Below are positions 26,651 to 35,234 of a stretch of 64,000 bases of DNA, piece by piece. The translations under genes were made by a program, and so were the position numbers. The stretch is taken from assembly GCF_001005085.2 (NCBI RefSeq), contig NZ_LBMU02000049.1, positions 1-64,000 of the forward strand, written 5' to 3'. The DNA is from Streptomyces humi. GTDB lineage: Bacteria > Actinomycetota > Actinomycetes > Streptomycetales > Streptomycetaceae. The notes beneath the pieces were generated by a model that saw only the letters and a list, made by a program, of their open reading frames with translations, ran no database searches and was not told the DNA's origin. Position 1 is the stretch's first letter, and each line of letters opens with the position of its first letter.

Positions 26651-28030
26651 CTAGGCGGCGTCGAGGGCCCCGGTGCGCCGCGCGTACTCGCGCAGCCCGT
26701 CGGCCGTGTCGCCGGCCCAGCCGACGTAGCCGTCCGGACGGACCAGGAAGATTCCCGGACCGTACGACTCCGGGGCCGGCCGGCCGCCGAAGCCCTCGAC
26801 CGGTGCCGGACTCAGCAGCGTCCAGTGCGGGCCCCGGAACGCGTCGAACATCCGCACCCCGGCCGCGTCGCGCCCGTCGGGCGCGCGGTCGCCCGCCCGC
26901 ACCGGGCCCGGGTCGGTCCGGGTCTCCTCCGACAGCGACGACTCCCGGTAGCCCAGTCCCAGCTGGACCGTCGCCTCCCCGCGCCGCACCTCGCCCCGGT
27001 GGACGCCGGTCGTGAGGTCCAGCATCGCGGCGGCGTTCGCGCGGCGCTCCTCCTCGTAGGTGTCGAGGAGCGTGTCCGCGGCCCGGCCGGCGAGCACCGC
27101 GCCCAGTTTCCAGCCCAGGTTGTAGGCGTCCTGGATGCTGGTGTTCAGGCCCTGCCCGCCGGCCGGCGAGTGCACGTGGGCCGCGTCTCCGGCGAGCAGG
27201 ACCCGGTCCACCCGGAACCGGTCGGCCAGGGCGGCCCGGGGCCGGAAGTCGGAGGCCCAGCGCAGCTCGGTGACGTCCGACGGGTCGAGATGGCTGTACG
27301 TCGAGACCAGCCGCCGTATCCCCGCCAGGGACAGCTCGGGCCGGGTGCCCTCCGGGAGCTTCGCGCCCAGCTGGAAGTCCTCGGTGCCGGCCAGCGGGCA
27401 CAGCGCCACGCCGGTCCCGTCGTCGCCGGCGAAGGTGTGCCAGTGGTCCCGGTCGAGGCCCCTGACCCGCAGGTCGGCCACCAGGAACGGGTTCGGGTCC
27501 ACCGGCTCGCCGGTCATCCCGACGCCGACCGCCCGCCGTACGGCCGACCGCCCGCCGTCGGCCGCCACCAGGTACCGGGCCCGGACGGCCGTGCCGTCGG
27601 CGAAGCGGGCGGTCACCCCGTCCGCGTCCTGCGCCACGTCCGTGACCGCGTGCCCGAACTCCACCCGGCCGCCCAGCTCCCGCAGCCGTGCGTACAGCAC
27701 CTCCTGCGTCCGCCACTGCGCGACCATCAGCGGCTCGTTGTACGGCGCCCCCTCGTCCGCCGGGACCTCGTCGAACATCGGCTCCGTCGCGACCCGCTCG
27801 CCGTTCTTCCAGAGCAGCCGGGGCGGGTAGAGCCCGCCGGCCGCGCGGATCGCGTCGCGCACCCCTAGGTCGTCGAAGACCTCCTGGGTGCGGGGCTGGA
27901 TCCCCTTGCCCCGGGAGCCCGGGAACAGCTTCTCGCCGGCCTCCACGACGAGCGCGTCCACCCCGCGCCGGGCGAGGTCGATGCCGAGGGCGAGTCCGGT
28001 CGGCCCCGCGCCCACGATCAGAACATCCAT
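26651..28030 (-). CDS. FAD-dependent aromatic monooxygenase (class A)
   Basis: NAD(P)H- and FAD-dependent hydroxylase of 459 residues related to PHBH, pentachlorophenol and polyketide hydroxylases and to drug-inactivating enzymes such as Rox and TetX. It shows VLIVGAGPTGLALGIDLARR (FAD-binding GxGxxG), a DG motif in YLVAADGGRSAVRR and GDAAHVHSPAGGQGLNTSIQ for FAD ribityl binding. AAGGAG is spaced for ATG 28030; the preceding GTG at 28033 is too close. The ribosome site touches operator 28041-28055. The divergent TetR gene suggests induction by the substrate, so a detoxifying role is likely but unproven. Confidence 0.9.
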   Translation of the reverse strand: MDVLIVGAGPTGLALGIDLARRGVDALVVEAGEKLFPGSRGKGIQPRTQEVFDDLGVRDAIRAAGGLYPPRLLWKNGERVATEPMFDEVPADEGAPYNEPLMVAQWRTQEVLYARLRELGGRVEFGHAVTDVAQDADGVTARFADGTAVRARYLVAADGGRSAVRRAVGVGMTGEPVDPNPFLVADLRVRGLDRDHWHTFAGDDGTGVALCPLAGTEDFQLGAKLPEGTRPELSLAGIRRLVSTYSHLDPSDVTELRWASDFRPRAALADRFRVDRVLLAGDAAHVHSPAGGQGLNTSIQDAYNLGWKLGAVLAGRAADTLLDTYEEERRANAAAMLDLTTGVHRGEVRRGEATVQLGLGYRESSLSEETRTDPGPVRAGDRAPDGRDAAGVRMFDAFRGPHWTLLSPAPVEGFGGRPAPESYGPGIFLVRPDGYVGWAGDTADGLREYARRTGALDAA

Positions 28031-28040
28031 CACATTTCTC

Positions 28041-28055
28041 CTTAACGCCGTTAAG
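28041..28055. promoter_or_regulatory. TetR-type operator 1 (CTTAACGCCGTTAAG)
   Basis: Perfect 15-mer palindrome with one central base, next to the ribosome site of the monooxygenase gene. Its partner lies 37 bp away centre to centre. Presumed site of the divergently encoded TetR protein. Confidence 0.75.
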
Positions 28056-28077
28056 TGCCGTCGACGCCAAGGCTGCC

Positions 28078-28092
28078 CTTAACGCTGTTAAG
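28078..28092. promoter_or_regulatory. TetR-type operator 2 (CTTAACGCTGTTAAG)
   Basis: Near-perfect copy of operator 1, just before the TetR start. A TTGACA -35-like box for the monooxygenase gene (minus strand, 28099-28094) flanks it, so binding could block both directions. Confidence 0.72.
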
Positions 28093-28101
28093 CTGTCAAG
28101 T

Positions 28102-28752
28102 GTGAGTACGGAACGACGCGCGCCCCTCGACCGCAGGCGGGTCGCCGACACGGCCCTGCGCCTGCTGAACGAGGCCGGCCTGGACGGCCTGACCCTGCGC
28201 GCCATCGCCCGCGAACTGGACGTCAAGGCGCCGGCCCTCTACTGGCACTTCAAGGACAAGCAGGCGCTGCTCGACGAGATGGCGACCGAGATGTACCGCC
28301 GGATGGTCGCGGGCCGGGTGCTGGACCCCGCCGACACCTGGCAGGACCGCCTGCGCGCGGTGGGCCGGGGACTGCGCACGGCCCTGCTCGGCTACCGCGA
28401 CGGCGCCAAGGTCTACAGCGGCTCACGTTTCACGGGCATCGACCACGCCCACGAGCAGGAGGCGAACCTGCGCGTCCTGACGGAGGCGGGCTTCACGCTG
28501 GCCCAGGCGGTGGCGGCGGGCCGCACGGTGCACGCCTACACCATCGGCTTCGTCACCGAGGAGCAGGGCGTGGAGCCCCTCCCGGGGGAGCGCCGGGAGG
28601 GCTACGACATGACGGAACGCGCCCGCCTGCTGGCCGACTTCCCACTCTCGGCGGCGGCGGGCGAAGAGATCTTCACCCACTACACCGACCACTTCGACGA
28701 GGGCCTGGAGCTGGTGATCGCCGGTATCGGCGTGCGCTACATGGCCTCGTGA
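28102..28752 (+). CDS. TetR-family regulator (TetR_C_1 type)
   Basis: Repressor of 216 residues, closest in layout to the tetracycline-repressor subfamily. The HTH reads VADTALRLLNEAGLDGLTLR, then ARELDVKAPALYWHFKDKQ; the APALYWHFK helix is typical of TetR(B)-like proteins. The C-terminal domain (GYRDGAKVYSGSRF, then GFTLAQAVAAGRTVHAYTIG) fits TetR_C_1. GTG 28102 lies 9 bases past operator 2. It is divergent from the FAD monooxygenase with two operators between, the classical arrangement of repressor and inducible detoxification gene. Confidence 0.92.
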   Translation: MSTERRAPLDRRRVADTALRLLNEAGLDGLTLRAIARELDVKAPALYWHFKDKQALLDEMATEMYRRMVAGRVLDPADTWQDRLRAVGRGLRTALLGYRDGAKVYSGSRFTGIDHAHEQEANLRVLTEAGFTLAQAVAAGRTVHAYTIGFVTEEQGVEPLPGERREGYDMTERARLLADFPLSAAAGEEIFTHYTDHFDEGLELVIAGIGVRYMAS

Positions 28753-28766
28753 GTGCGGCGCGCCCG

Positions 28767-28798
28767 CAGGGGCGCGAGGAACCGCGCGACCGGCCACC
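28767..28798. repeat. Dispersed GC-rich element, copy 2
   Basis: Contains CAGGGGCGCGAGGAACCGCG then CGACC, between the TetR stop and the methyltransferase stop (convergent genes). Confidence 0.65.
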
Positions 28799-28851
28799 AC
28801 GAAACCCGCAGCCGCCCGCGACGGAACGCCCGACCCCTCCTGGGCGCTGCG

Positions 28852-29763
28852 CTACCTCATCGCCTTCCGTATCGCCCGCGTCAGCACCGGCGGCAGCAGA
28901 TCGACAGCCACCCGCCGCACCCGGCTCCGCCGCCGCGCCACCGCCGGCACCGCCGGCACCACGGAGACCGGCGCTTCCACCGGAGGTGCCGGCGCGTCCG
29001 CGTACCGCGACAACGGGAACTCCGGCGCGGCCATCCCCTTCGACTTCAGCCGGATGATCTGGTGCCCCGCCGCCTCCTGCGTGCTCAGGTGGCAGTCGGT
29101 CCGCCCCCGGACCATCTCGATCAGCTCCTCCCGTACCGGCCCGGGGTCGCCCCACGTCCCGTACAGCTTCTGGGTGCTGATGCAGATCGGGCGCAGGTCC
29201 CCGTTGAGGACCGCCTCCCACGTGGCTATGGAGACGCCCGGCGTGTGCTCGGAGCGGAAGTCGTCGAGGACCACGATCCCGTCCGGCAGCAGCAGTTCGC
29301 GCGCCGCCGCTATGTCCCCGTGCACGTGCTCGTACAGGTGTGACGCGTCGACGTGCACGAACCGGCAGGAGCGGGGCGGGACTTCGTCCGGCACGAGGGA
29401 GCTGGGCCCCTGGAGCACCCGGGGGAGTTCGTCGTGGAAGGCGAGGTAGTTCTCCTCGAACACGCGCCGGGTGAGCTTGCTGTACGACTTCGTGGACTCG
29501 GCGCGGTTCGCGTCGTCGGGCGCGTCGCCCTCGAAGAGGTCGCACACGGTGAACCCGTCGCCGGGCCGCAGGTGCCGCCCGGTGAAGATCGCGCTCTTGC
29601 CCATGTAGACCCCGACCTCCAGGAGGTCGCCGCGCATGCCGGAGGTCTCCTGGCGGCTCAGGAACCAGTCGAAGAGCAGCTGGTCGAGCACGGGGAACCA
29701 ACCGGGGACGTCGTCGAGACGGCGGGGCAGTCGGGTCGGGGTCGTTTCCTGGGTGGTGGCCAT
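28852..29763 (-). CDS. Class I SAM-dependent methyltransferase (TylF/Methyltransf_24-like)
   Basis: Protein of 303 residues. The Rossmann core carries the SAM motif DLLEVGVYMGKSAIFTG, an acidic strand TVCDLFEGDAPDD, VHVDASHLYEHVHGDIAAAR and GIVVLDDFRSEHTPGV, the pattern of macrocin O-methyltransferase-like (TylF) enzymes that methylate sugars. After about residue 250 there is a Pro/Ala-rich linker and a basic amphipathic tail (RRVAVDLLPPVLTRAIRKAM), possibly membrane-associating. ATG 29763 is preferred although the ribosome site is distant. It borders the glycopolymer cluster, so sugar O-methylation of that polymer is a reasonable inference. Confidence 0.82.
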   Translation of the reverse strand: MATTQETTPTRLPRRLDDVPGWFPVLDQLLFDWFLSRQETSGMRGDLLEVGVYMGKSAIFTGRHLRPGDGFTVCDLFEGDAPDDANRAESTKSYSKLTRRVFEENYLAFHDELPRVLQGPSSLVPDEVPPRSCRFVHVDASHLYEHVHGDIAAARELLLPDGIVVLDDFRSEHTPGVSIATWEAVLNGDLRPICISTQKLYGTWGDPGPVREELIEMVRGRTDCHLSTQEAAGHQIIRLKSKGMAAPEFPLSRYADAPAPPVEAPVSVVPAVPAVARRRSRVRRVAVDLLPPVLTRAIRKAMR

Positions 29764-29953
29764 ACGGAGGAGGCACTCCCTCGATACGCGATCGGCAGCC
29801 TGTGGAAATCCTGCGCGACACCTGTGCGTCCGCGCGGTCTCCACGGTGCCTGCCCGCCGTACCGCTGCGAAACCAACGGAGAGATGAACGGCGGGCCAAG
29901 TTCGCCTCACGTTAACGAAGGGTGAATTCGAGCGGAATCGCGAGTTCCCGGAA

Positions 29954-31063
29954 TCACGAGTTCTTCAATGCCCTCTTCAATTTCGGTCCGAACGGTGTCT
30001 CCACGAAGCGGTGAATCAGCCAGGCCAGTCCCAGCATCGTGAGCACGGTCAGCGCGAGGGTGGGCCACGGCGGCAGGCCCCAGCCGCGGTGCAGCACCCG
30101 GATCGCGAACCACCCGAGGTGTTCGTGGACCAGGTAGAAGGGGTACGTCAGCGCCCCGGCCGTGGTCAGCCAGGGCCAGGCCGCCCACCGGGTCCAGCCG
30201 GCGGCCACCGCCGCCACCGCGGCGTACGCCAGGGTGACGACCAGCATCGTGACGTAGGGGTCGCGGGGGGCTCCGGGGTGCCACAACCCCTCGGTGGCCA
30301 TGCGCAGTCCGAGGATCCAGGAGAGCGCCACGATGCCCCAGGGCAGGGCCTGGTTGCCGAAGCGGTGGACCAGGTAGAGGGCCAGGCCGCCGATGAAGTA
30401 CGGGGCGTACCCGGGCATGACGACCAGCTCGGTCCAGGGGCCGCCGGCCGCGGTGGAGAGCACGGTGGCCAGCGTCCACACCGAGCAGAACAGCACCACC
30501 CTGCGGTAGGTGACCCCCGGCAGGACGACGGTCAGGGCGAACAGGGCGTAGAAGCGGACCTCGACCCACAGGGTCCAGCAGACGCCGAGGACGCGGGGTG
30601 CGCCCATCGGCTGCTGGAGCATCGTCAGGTTGACCAGGAACTCGTCGAGCCGGACCGCGTGGACGACGGCGGGCAGGACCAGGGACGCGCCGGTGACCAG
30701 CAACAGGGCGACCCAGTAGGCGGGGTAGAGGCGGGCGACGCGGGAGCGGAAGAAGTCGCCGAGCGAGCGGCCCCAACTGCTCATGCAGATCACGAAACCG
30801 CTGATGACGAAGAAGAACTCGACGCCGAGGCAGCCGTAGACGGCCGCCCGGGACAGGGTCGGGAAGACGTGGGCGGGGTTCTGGTGCCAGGACGCGGAGA
30901 CGACTCCGCCGCGGCCGGCGTAGTGGTAGAGGCAGACCATCAGGGCGGCCAGCAGCCGCAGTCCGTCGAGGGCGAGAAGCCGGGGGCGGGGCCGTCCGGG
31001 CGGGGCCGGGGCGAGGGCGATCCGCGCAGGCGGGGGCGCCGTTGTGGGGGAGGCGAGAGACAT
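29954..31063 (-). CDS. Acyltransferase family 3 membrane protein
   Basis: Integral membrane O-acyltransferase of 369 residues with about ten helices, transferring acyl groups to extracytoplasmic sugars. The N-terminus reads LLALDGLRLLAALMVCLYHY, with the conserved Asp and catalytic histidine of the family, followed by GCLGVEFFFVISGFVI and RSRVARLYPAYW. A Pro/Ala cytoplasmic leader of about 30 residues precedes it. It is divergent from the TPR-GT29 gene and could O-acetylate the surface polymer made by this cluster; that role is inferred from position. Confidence 0.92.
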   Translation of the reverse strand: MSLASPTTAPPPARIALAPAPPGRPRPRLLALDGLRLLAALMVCLYHYAGRGGVVSASWHQNPAHVFPTLSRAAVYGCLGVEFFFVISGFVICMSSWGRSLGDFFRSRVARLYPAYWVALLLVTGASLVLPAVVHAVRLDEFLVNLTMLQQPMGAPRVLGVCWTLWVEVRFYALFALTVVLPGVTYRRVVLFCSVWTLATVLSTAAGGPWTELVVMPGYAPYFIGGLALYLVHRFGNQALPWGIVALSWILGLRMATEGLWHPGAPRDPYVTMLVVTLAYAAVAAVAAGWTRWAAWPWLTTAGALTYPFYLVHEHLGWFAIRVLHRGWGLPPWPTLALTVLTMLGLAWLIHRFVETPFGPKLKRALKNS

Positions 31064-31231
31064 GGTCCGAGACGCCTACCCGGGGCCGGGCGGTTAATCA
31101 TCCGATCTGTTCGCGCTGTCGCCGGGACGTGGGAAGCCCCATACCGTCACCTGGGCGAATCATAGGAAGGCCGCGGTGAACCTCCTAACCATTCTCTTAC
31201 CAGTCGGGATTCGTTAACCATATGGTCGTTT

Positions 31232-31242
31232 TGGCTTCCTAG
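31232..31242 (+). promoter_or_regulatory. Shared upstream motif TGGCTTCCTAG, copy 1
   Basis: Eleven-base motif about 84 bases before the TPR-GT29 gene, identical to one at 37721-37731 before the second plus-strand unit of the same cluster. In both the trailing TAGnnT resembles a -10 box. Possible common promoter element. Confidence 0.4.
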
Positions 31243-31325
31243 TTTCTCCATCCATCCCCCCGGTGCGGGTCACCTCACCACACACAGCGATTACACAAGC
31301 TTTGCTTGGCAAAATCAGGAGAGCT

Positions 31326-32786
31326 ATGACGAGGGTCCAGAACAGGCGGGCACCTGCGCGCGGAGGGGAGCTGGACGACTGCCTGCATGCCTGCGCCGTG
31401 CACAGCGGCAAAGTGGTCGGCAGCCTCGACCGGCGTCGCGCCGAACTCGCCGAGCAGCTGCGCAAGCTGCTCGTGGTCGTCGCCACGGAAGGCACCACCG
31501 CCCCCGCACCCGCCCCGGCCGGCGGTGCGACCGCCCTGCTGAAGCGGGCCGTGAAGGGCGCCACGTCCCCGTCCGGAGGCATCAACAACGACCTGCTGGA
31601 CGCTCTGCTCGCGGTCGCCAACAAGGCCCTGGAGTGCGGCTACAACGACGAGCTGAACCTCGCGCTGGTGATCAGCGACACCGTGCTCGCCCAGCGCAGG
31701 AACTCCCGCGCCGGCTGGCGGCTGCGCGCCCGCATCCTGGAGGCGCTCGGCGAGGAGAGCGAGGCCGTCGAGGCCTACGAGCGCTACCTCGAACTCACCG
31801 CCGACGACGGCTTCGGCGTCGCCAACCGGATCAGCGGACTGCGTCGCGCCGGTGAACGCGAGAACGAACTCCTGGCCCTCCTCCAGCGCCAGGTGCCCAC
31901 CGCCACCGAGCACACCGCCGCGCCCGCCACCGCCACCTGGGCCGAGGGACTCGCCCTCCAGGCCGCCGGCGACTGGCAGGCCGCCGAGCCCCGCCTGGTC
32001 GGCGCCCTGCTCGCGCTCACCGCGGACGAGGCCCCGGTGAACGACCGGCAGGAACTGCTCAGCCAGTACCTGGACCTGCGGCTCGCCGAGGGCGACGACG
32101 CCGGGCTCACCGAGGTCGTCGCGCTCTACGCCGAGCAGCGCCGCGTCCGGATGCGCGGACCGGTCGCCGACCCGACCGTCGACGGCGTGCAGTGGCTCAG
32201 CCTCGGCGAGTTCCGCAACCAGATCGCCGGCAAGTCCGTCTGCCTGATCGCCAACTCCGGCCGGGTGGGCACCGGCGGCATCGGCAAGCAGATCGACGAC
32301 TACGACCTGGTCGTGCGCTTCAACTCGTACAAGATCGACCCGAAGCACACCGGTGAGCGCACCGACATCCACGTCAGCATCCACAAGCACGCCTTCAACT
32401 GGGAGAAGCCGGTGACCACCCGGCTGGTCTTCGGCGGCGTCTCCGGCGACTGGAAGCACTCGCTGCGCAACAAGCTGGTGCCCGGCGCGCAGAAGTTCCT
32501 CGGCGACGAGTCGCTGCGCTGGCCGATGCGCAACATCGGGCAGATCAGCACCGAGACCTGGTCGGGCATCCCGACCTCCGGGTTCAACATGCTGTGGCTG
32601 CTGGACTTCCTGGACGTCAGCCCGACCCTGGACCTGATCGGCTTCGACTTCTACGAGAGCGGCGCGTACCGCGTGCAGGAGGCCATGAAGCTGGCCATCA
32701 CCTCCGTGCACGAATACACCAGCGAGAAGGCATGGGTCATGCAGCGGGCCCAGAGCGTGACCGACATGAGGATCTCCCTGCGATGA
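31326..32786 (+). CDS. TPR protein with C-terminal GT29 sialyltransferase-like domain
   Basis: Protein of 486 residues, probably a glycosyltransferase using a CMP-nonulosonate donor. Residues about 80-270 are helical TPR-like repeats (AVEAYERYLELTADDGFGVA). The C-terminal domain matches the sialylmotifs of family GT29. Motif L is GKSVCLIANSG (about 303-313), then IGKQIDDYDLVVRFN and TGERTDIH. Motif S is TSGFNMLWLLDFLDV (about 417), then LIGFDFY. A VS-like HEYTSEK lies near 462. ATG 31326 follows AGGA. Its stop overlaps the next start (ATGA). GT29 is best known from animals and plants, so this match is notable; its acceptor is unknown. Confidence 0.8.
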   Translation: MTRVQNRRAPARGGELDDCLHACAVHSGKVVGSLDRRRAELAEQLRKLLVVVATEGTTAPAPAPAGGATALLKRAVKGATSPSGGINNDLLDALLAVANKALECGYNDELNLALVISDTVLAQRRNSRAGWRLRARILEALGEESEAVEAYERYLELTADDGFGVANRISGLRRAGERENELLALLQRQVPTATEHTAAPATATWAEGLALQAAGDWQAAEPRLVGALLALTADEAPVNDRQELLSQYLDLRLAEGDDAGLTEVVALYAEQRRVRMRGPVADPTVDGVQWLSLGEFRNQIAGKSVCLIANSGRVGTGGIGKQIDDYDLVVRFNSYKIDPKHTGERTDIHVSIHKHAFNWEKPVTTRLVFGGVSGDWKHSLRNKLVPGAQKFLGDESLRWPMRNIGQISTETWSGIPTSGFNMLWLLDFLDVSPTLDLIGFDFYESGAYRVQEAMKLAITSVHEYTSEKAWVMQRAQSVTDMRISLR

Positions 32787-35101
32787 CGACCACCTTCACC
32801 CCGGCGACCCCGAACACGGACGCGAGCGCCCTCACCAAGAAGCGCCGGGTCGCCTTCGCGTCCTACGTGGACGAGAACTACCTGCCCGGCTTCCTGGTCC
32901 TGCTGCGCAGCCTCGCCCTGTCCAACCCCGGCGTCTGCGAGGACTTCGTCGTCCTCTACGACGACCTGCGCCCGGCCTCCATAGCGAAGATCCGCGCCCT
33001 GCACCCGCGCATCGTGCTGCGCCGCGTGAACGACACGCACTACGACTCGTACGTCAAGGGCGACCAGGACAACTACCTGGTCCGCAAGGCGTACTTCATC
33101 CTCGACATCTTCCGGCTGCGCGACTACGACACCGTGATCACCCTGGACACCGACATGGTGGTCCTCGGCGGTCTCGGCGAGCTCCTGGAGCTCCGCGAGG
33201 GTCTCGCGGCCGTCCCGCAGTTCTTCTACGGGCAGCACAAGCTGAACTCCGGTCTCCTGGTGATCCAGAAGGAGTACCTGTCCGACGAGTTCTGCGCGAA
33301 GATCGACAAGACCGGGCGCAGCGGCGAGTACGAGCTCGACAAGCACGACCAGGGCATCCTGAACGCCGTCCTGGACGGCGACTTCGTCCGCCTCGACGCC
33401 AAGTACAACTTCGTCAAGCGGCGGCTCTCCGGCGACCTCCCGGTCCCCGAGGACACGAAGATCCTGCACTTCACCGGGCGGCACAAGCCCTGGCAGGGCG
33501 GCGAGGCCGGCTACGCGCAGGCCGAGGAGCGCTGGCGCGGGTTCGAGCTGACCGACGCCGAGTTCCACGCGGCCTACTTCGCCTCCTCCGGCGGCCTCCA
33601 CCACGACCTGGTCGTCCACTTCGGCACCCCGCACGTCAAGCGCACCGGGGACGTCGAGATCGCCCGCAAGGTGGCCGCCGCGCACATCGCGGCCGGCGAC
33701 TACCAGGACGCCGTCGACACCATGAGCAGCGTCCGCGTCCCGCTGGACGAGGCCTGGCCGCACGAGGTGCTCGGCCACGCCCTGATGAGCGTCTCCCGCT
33801 ACGAGGAGGCCAAGACGCAGCTGCTGCTCGCCACCGCCGCCCCCAACCGGGCCGCCACCGCCTTCGCGCGGCTCGCCCAGATCGCCTGGGTGCACGGCGA
33901 CAACACCGAGGCCCTCAGGTACGCCACCGCCGGGCTCACCGTCGACCCCACGCACCGCTCCAGCCGCCTGTGGGCGCAGCGCGCCGCCGCCGTCCCCTCC
34001 CAGGAGCAGGGCAGCGCCGAGGACCAGCTGGCGCACGTCGCCTTCTACATGGACCGGCAGGGCAACGCGGGCGACAAGCTCCTCCCGGAGACCGTCCGGC
34101 TCGGCTTCGGCCCGGACACCACCTCCCGGCGCTGGCACTCCGTGCACGCCCACCGGTACTTCGACAGGGCGGCCGTGGAGCGGGTCAACGCCCGCCGGGG
34201 CCTGGTCATCGGCGGCGGCGGGCTGTTCATCCCGGACACCATGCCCAACGGCAACAGCGCCTGGCAGTGGAACGTCCCGGACGAGCACCTGCGCGCCATC
34301 GACGTCCCGATCATGATCTACGCGGTCGGCTTCAACGCCTTCGACGGCCAGTCATACCGGGCCCAGCGGTTCAACGAGAGCCTGCGGCTGCTGGTGGAGA
34401 AGTCCTCCTTCTTCGGCCTGCGCAACCACGGTTCCATCGCCAAGGTGCGCGGCATGCTCCCGCCCGAACTCCAGGACAAGGTCGTCTTCCAGCCCTGTCC
34501 GACCACCGTCATGCGGCAGCTGGTGGCCGGCTGGACCGACCCGGCGTACCGCGAGGACACGGTCATGCTCAACGCGGCCTACGACCGCGCGGGGCTGCGC
34601 TTCGGCCACGACTACGGGCACTTCCTCGCGGAGATGGCCAAGGCGGTCCGCAAGATCGGCGAGCACACCGAGGTCAAGTGCGTCGCGCACTCCCTCGACG
34701 ACGAGAAGATCGCCTTCGACCTGCGCCGTGAGCACGGCATCTCGCTGCCGGTGATCCCGATGTACGACTTCTCCAACGACGAGATCCGCGAGACGTACGC
34801 CAAGACCCGCCTGGTCATCGGCATGCGCGGACACGCCGGCATGATCCCGTTCGGGGTCGGCACCCCGATCGTCTCGCTGATCTCGCACCCGAAGATGGCG
34901 TACTTCCTGAACGACATCGAGCGGCCCGAGTGGGGTGTCTCGGTCCACGAGCGCGACCTCGGCGAGATCCTCGCCGAGCGCGCGATCGGCATCCTCGACA
35001 ACCACAGCCGCACGGTCGCCGACGTCCACGACCGGCAGGAACAGCTCTGGAAGGTCACCGAGGAGAACCGCGCCACGATCAGGAAGATCCTGGGCAGGTG
35101 A
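32783..35101 (+). CDS. GT8 glycosyltransferase fused to TPR and polysaccharide pyruvyltransferase domains
   Basis: Protein of 772 residues with three parts. Residues about 20-265 form a GT8 domain: RVAFASYVDENYLPGFLVLL, the DxD metal site in TLDTDMVV (about 121-128), KLNSGLLVIQKEY and ILHFTGRHKPW. Residues about 290-420 are TPR-like helices. From about 428 there is a polysaccharide pyruvyltransferase (CsaB/WcaK) domain: GNAGDKLLPETV, VIGGGGLFIPD and GMRGHAGMIPFGVGTPIVSL. It would add a hexose and a ketal pyruvate, perhaps on the same chain. The start overlaps the TPR-GT29 stop. A hairpin at 35109-35138 ends the unit. Confidence 0.88.
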   Translation: MTTTFTPATPNTDASALTKKRRVAFASYVDENYLPGFLVLLRSLALSNPGVCEDFVVLYDDLRPASIAKIRALHPRIVLRRVNDTHYDSYVKGDQDNYLVRKAYFILDIFRLRDYDTVITLDTDMVVLGGLGELLELREGLAAVPQFFYGQHKLNSGLLVIQKEYLSDEFCAKIDKTGRSGEYELDKHDQGILNAVLDGDFVRLDAKYNFVKRRLSGDLPVPEDTKILHFTGRHKPWQGGEAGYAQAEERWRGFELTDAEFHAAYFASSGGLHHDLVVHFGTPHVKRTGDVEIARKVAAAHIAAGDYQDAVDTMSSVRVPLDEAWPHEVLGHALMSVSRYEEAKTQLLLATAAPNRAATAFARLAQIAWVHGDNTEALRYATAGLTVDPTHRSSRLWAQRAAAVPSQEQGSAEDQLAHVAFYMDRQGNAGDKLLPETVRLGFGPDTTSRRWHSVHAHRYFDRAAVERVNARRGLVIGGGGLFIPDTMPNGNSAWQWNVPDEHLRAIDVPIMIYAVGFNAFDGQSYRAQRFNESLRLLVEKSSFFGLRNHGSIAKVRGMLPPELQDKVVFQPCPTTVMRQLVAGWTDPAYREDTVMLNAAYDRAGLRFGHDYGHFLAEMAKAVRKIGEHTEVKCVAHSLDDEKIAFDLRREHGISLPVIPMYDFSNDEIRETYAKTRLVIGMRGHAGMIPFGVGTPIVSLISHPKMAYFLNDIERPEWGVSVHERDLGEILAERAIGILDNHSRTVADVHDRQEQLWKVTEENRATIRKILGR

Positions 35102-35108
35102 CGCCGAA

Positions 35109-35138
35109 GGGGCGGGCCCGGTGATCCGGACCCGCCCC
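35109..35138 (+). terminator. Hairpin after the GT29/GT8 unit
   Basis: Stem GGGGCGGGCCCG / CGGACCCGCCCC (11 of 12 pairs) with a 6-base loop, 8 bases past the stop at 35101. Confidence 0.65.
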
Positions 35139-35162
35139 TGACCGGCGGCGCAGCCGCCGTCC

Positions 35163-35191
35163 GGGGGCGCGGGGAACTGCGCGACAAGCCA
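35163..35191. repeat. Dispersed GC-rich element, copy 3
   Basis: Contains GGGGGCGCGGGGAACTGCGC then GACAAGCC, between the GT8 gene terminator and the convergent polysialyltransferase-like gene. Confidence 0.65.
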
Positions 35192-35234
35192 CGATGGAGT
35201 CGCAGACGACATGACACGGCGTTCCCCGCGGAAC

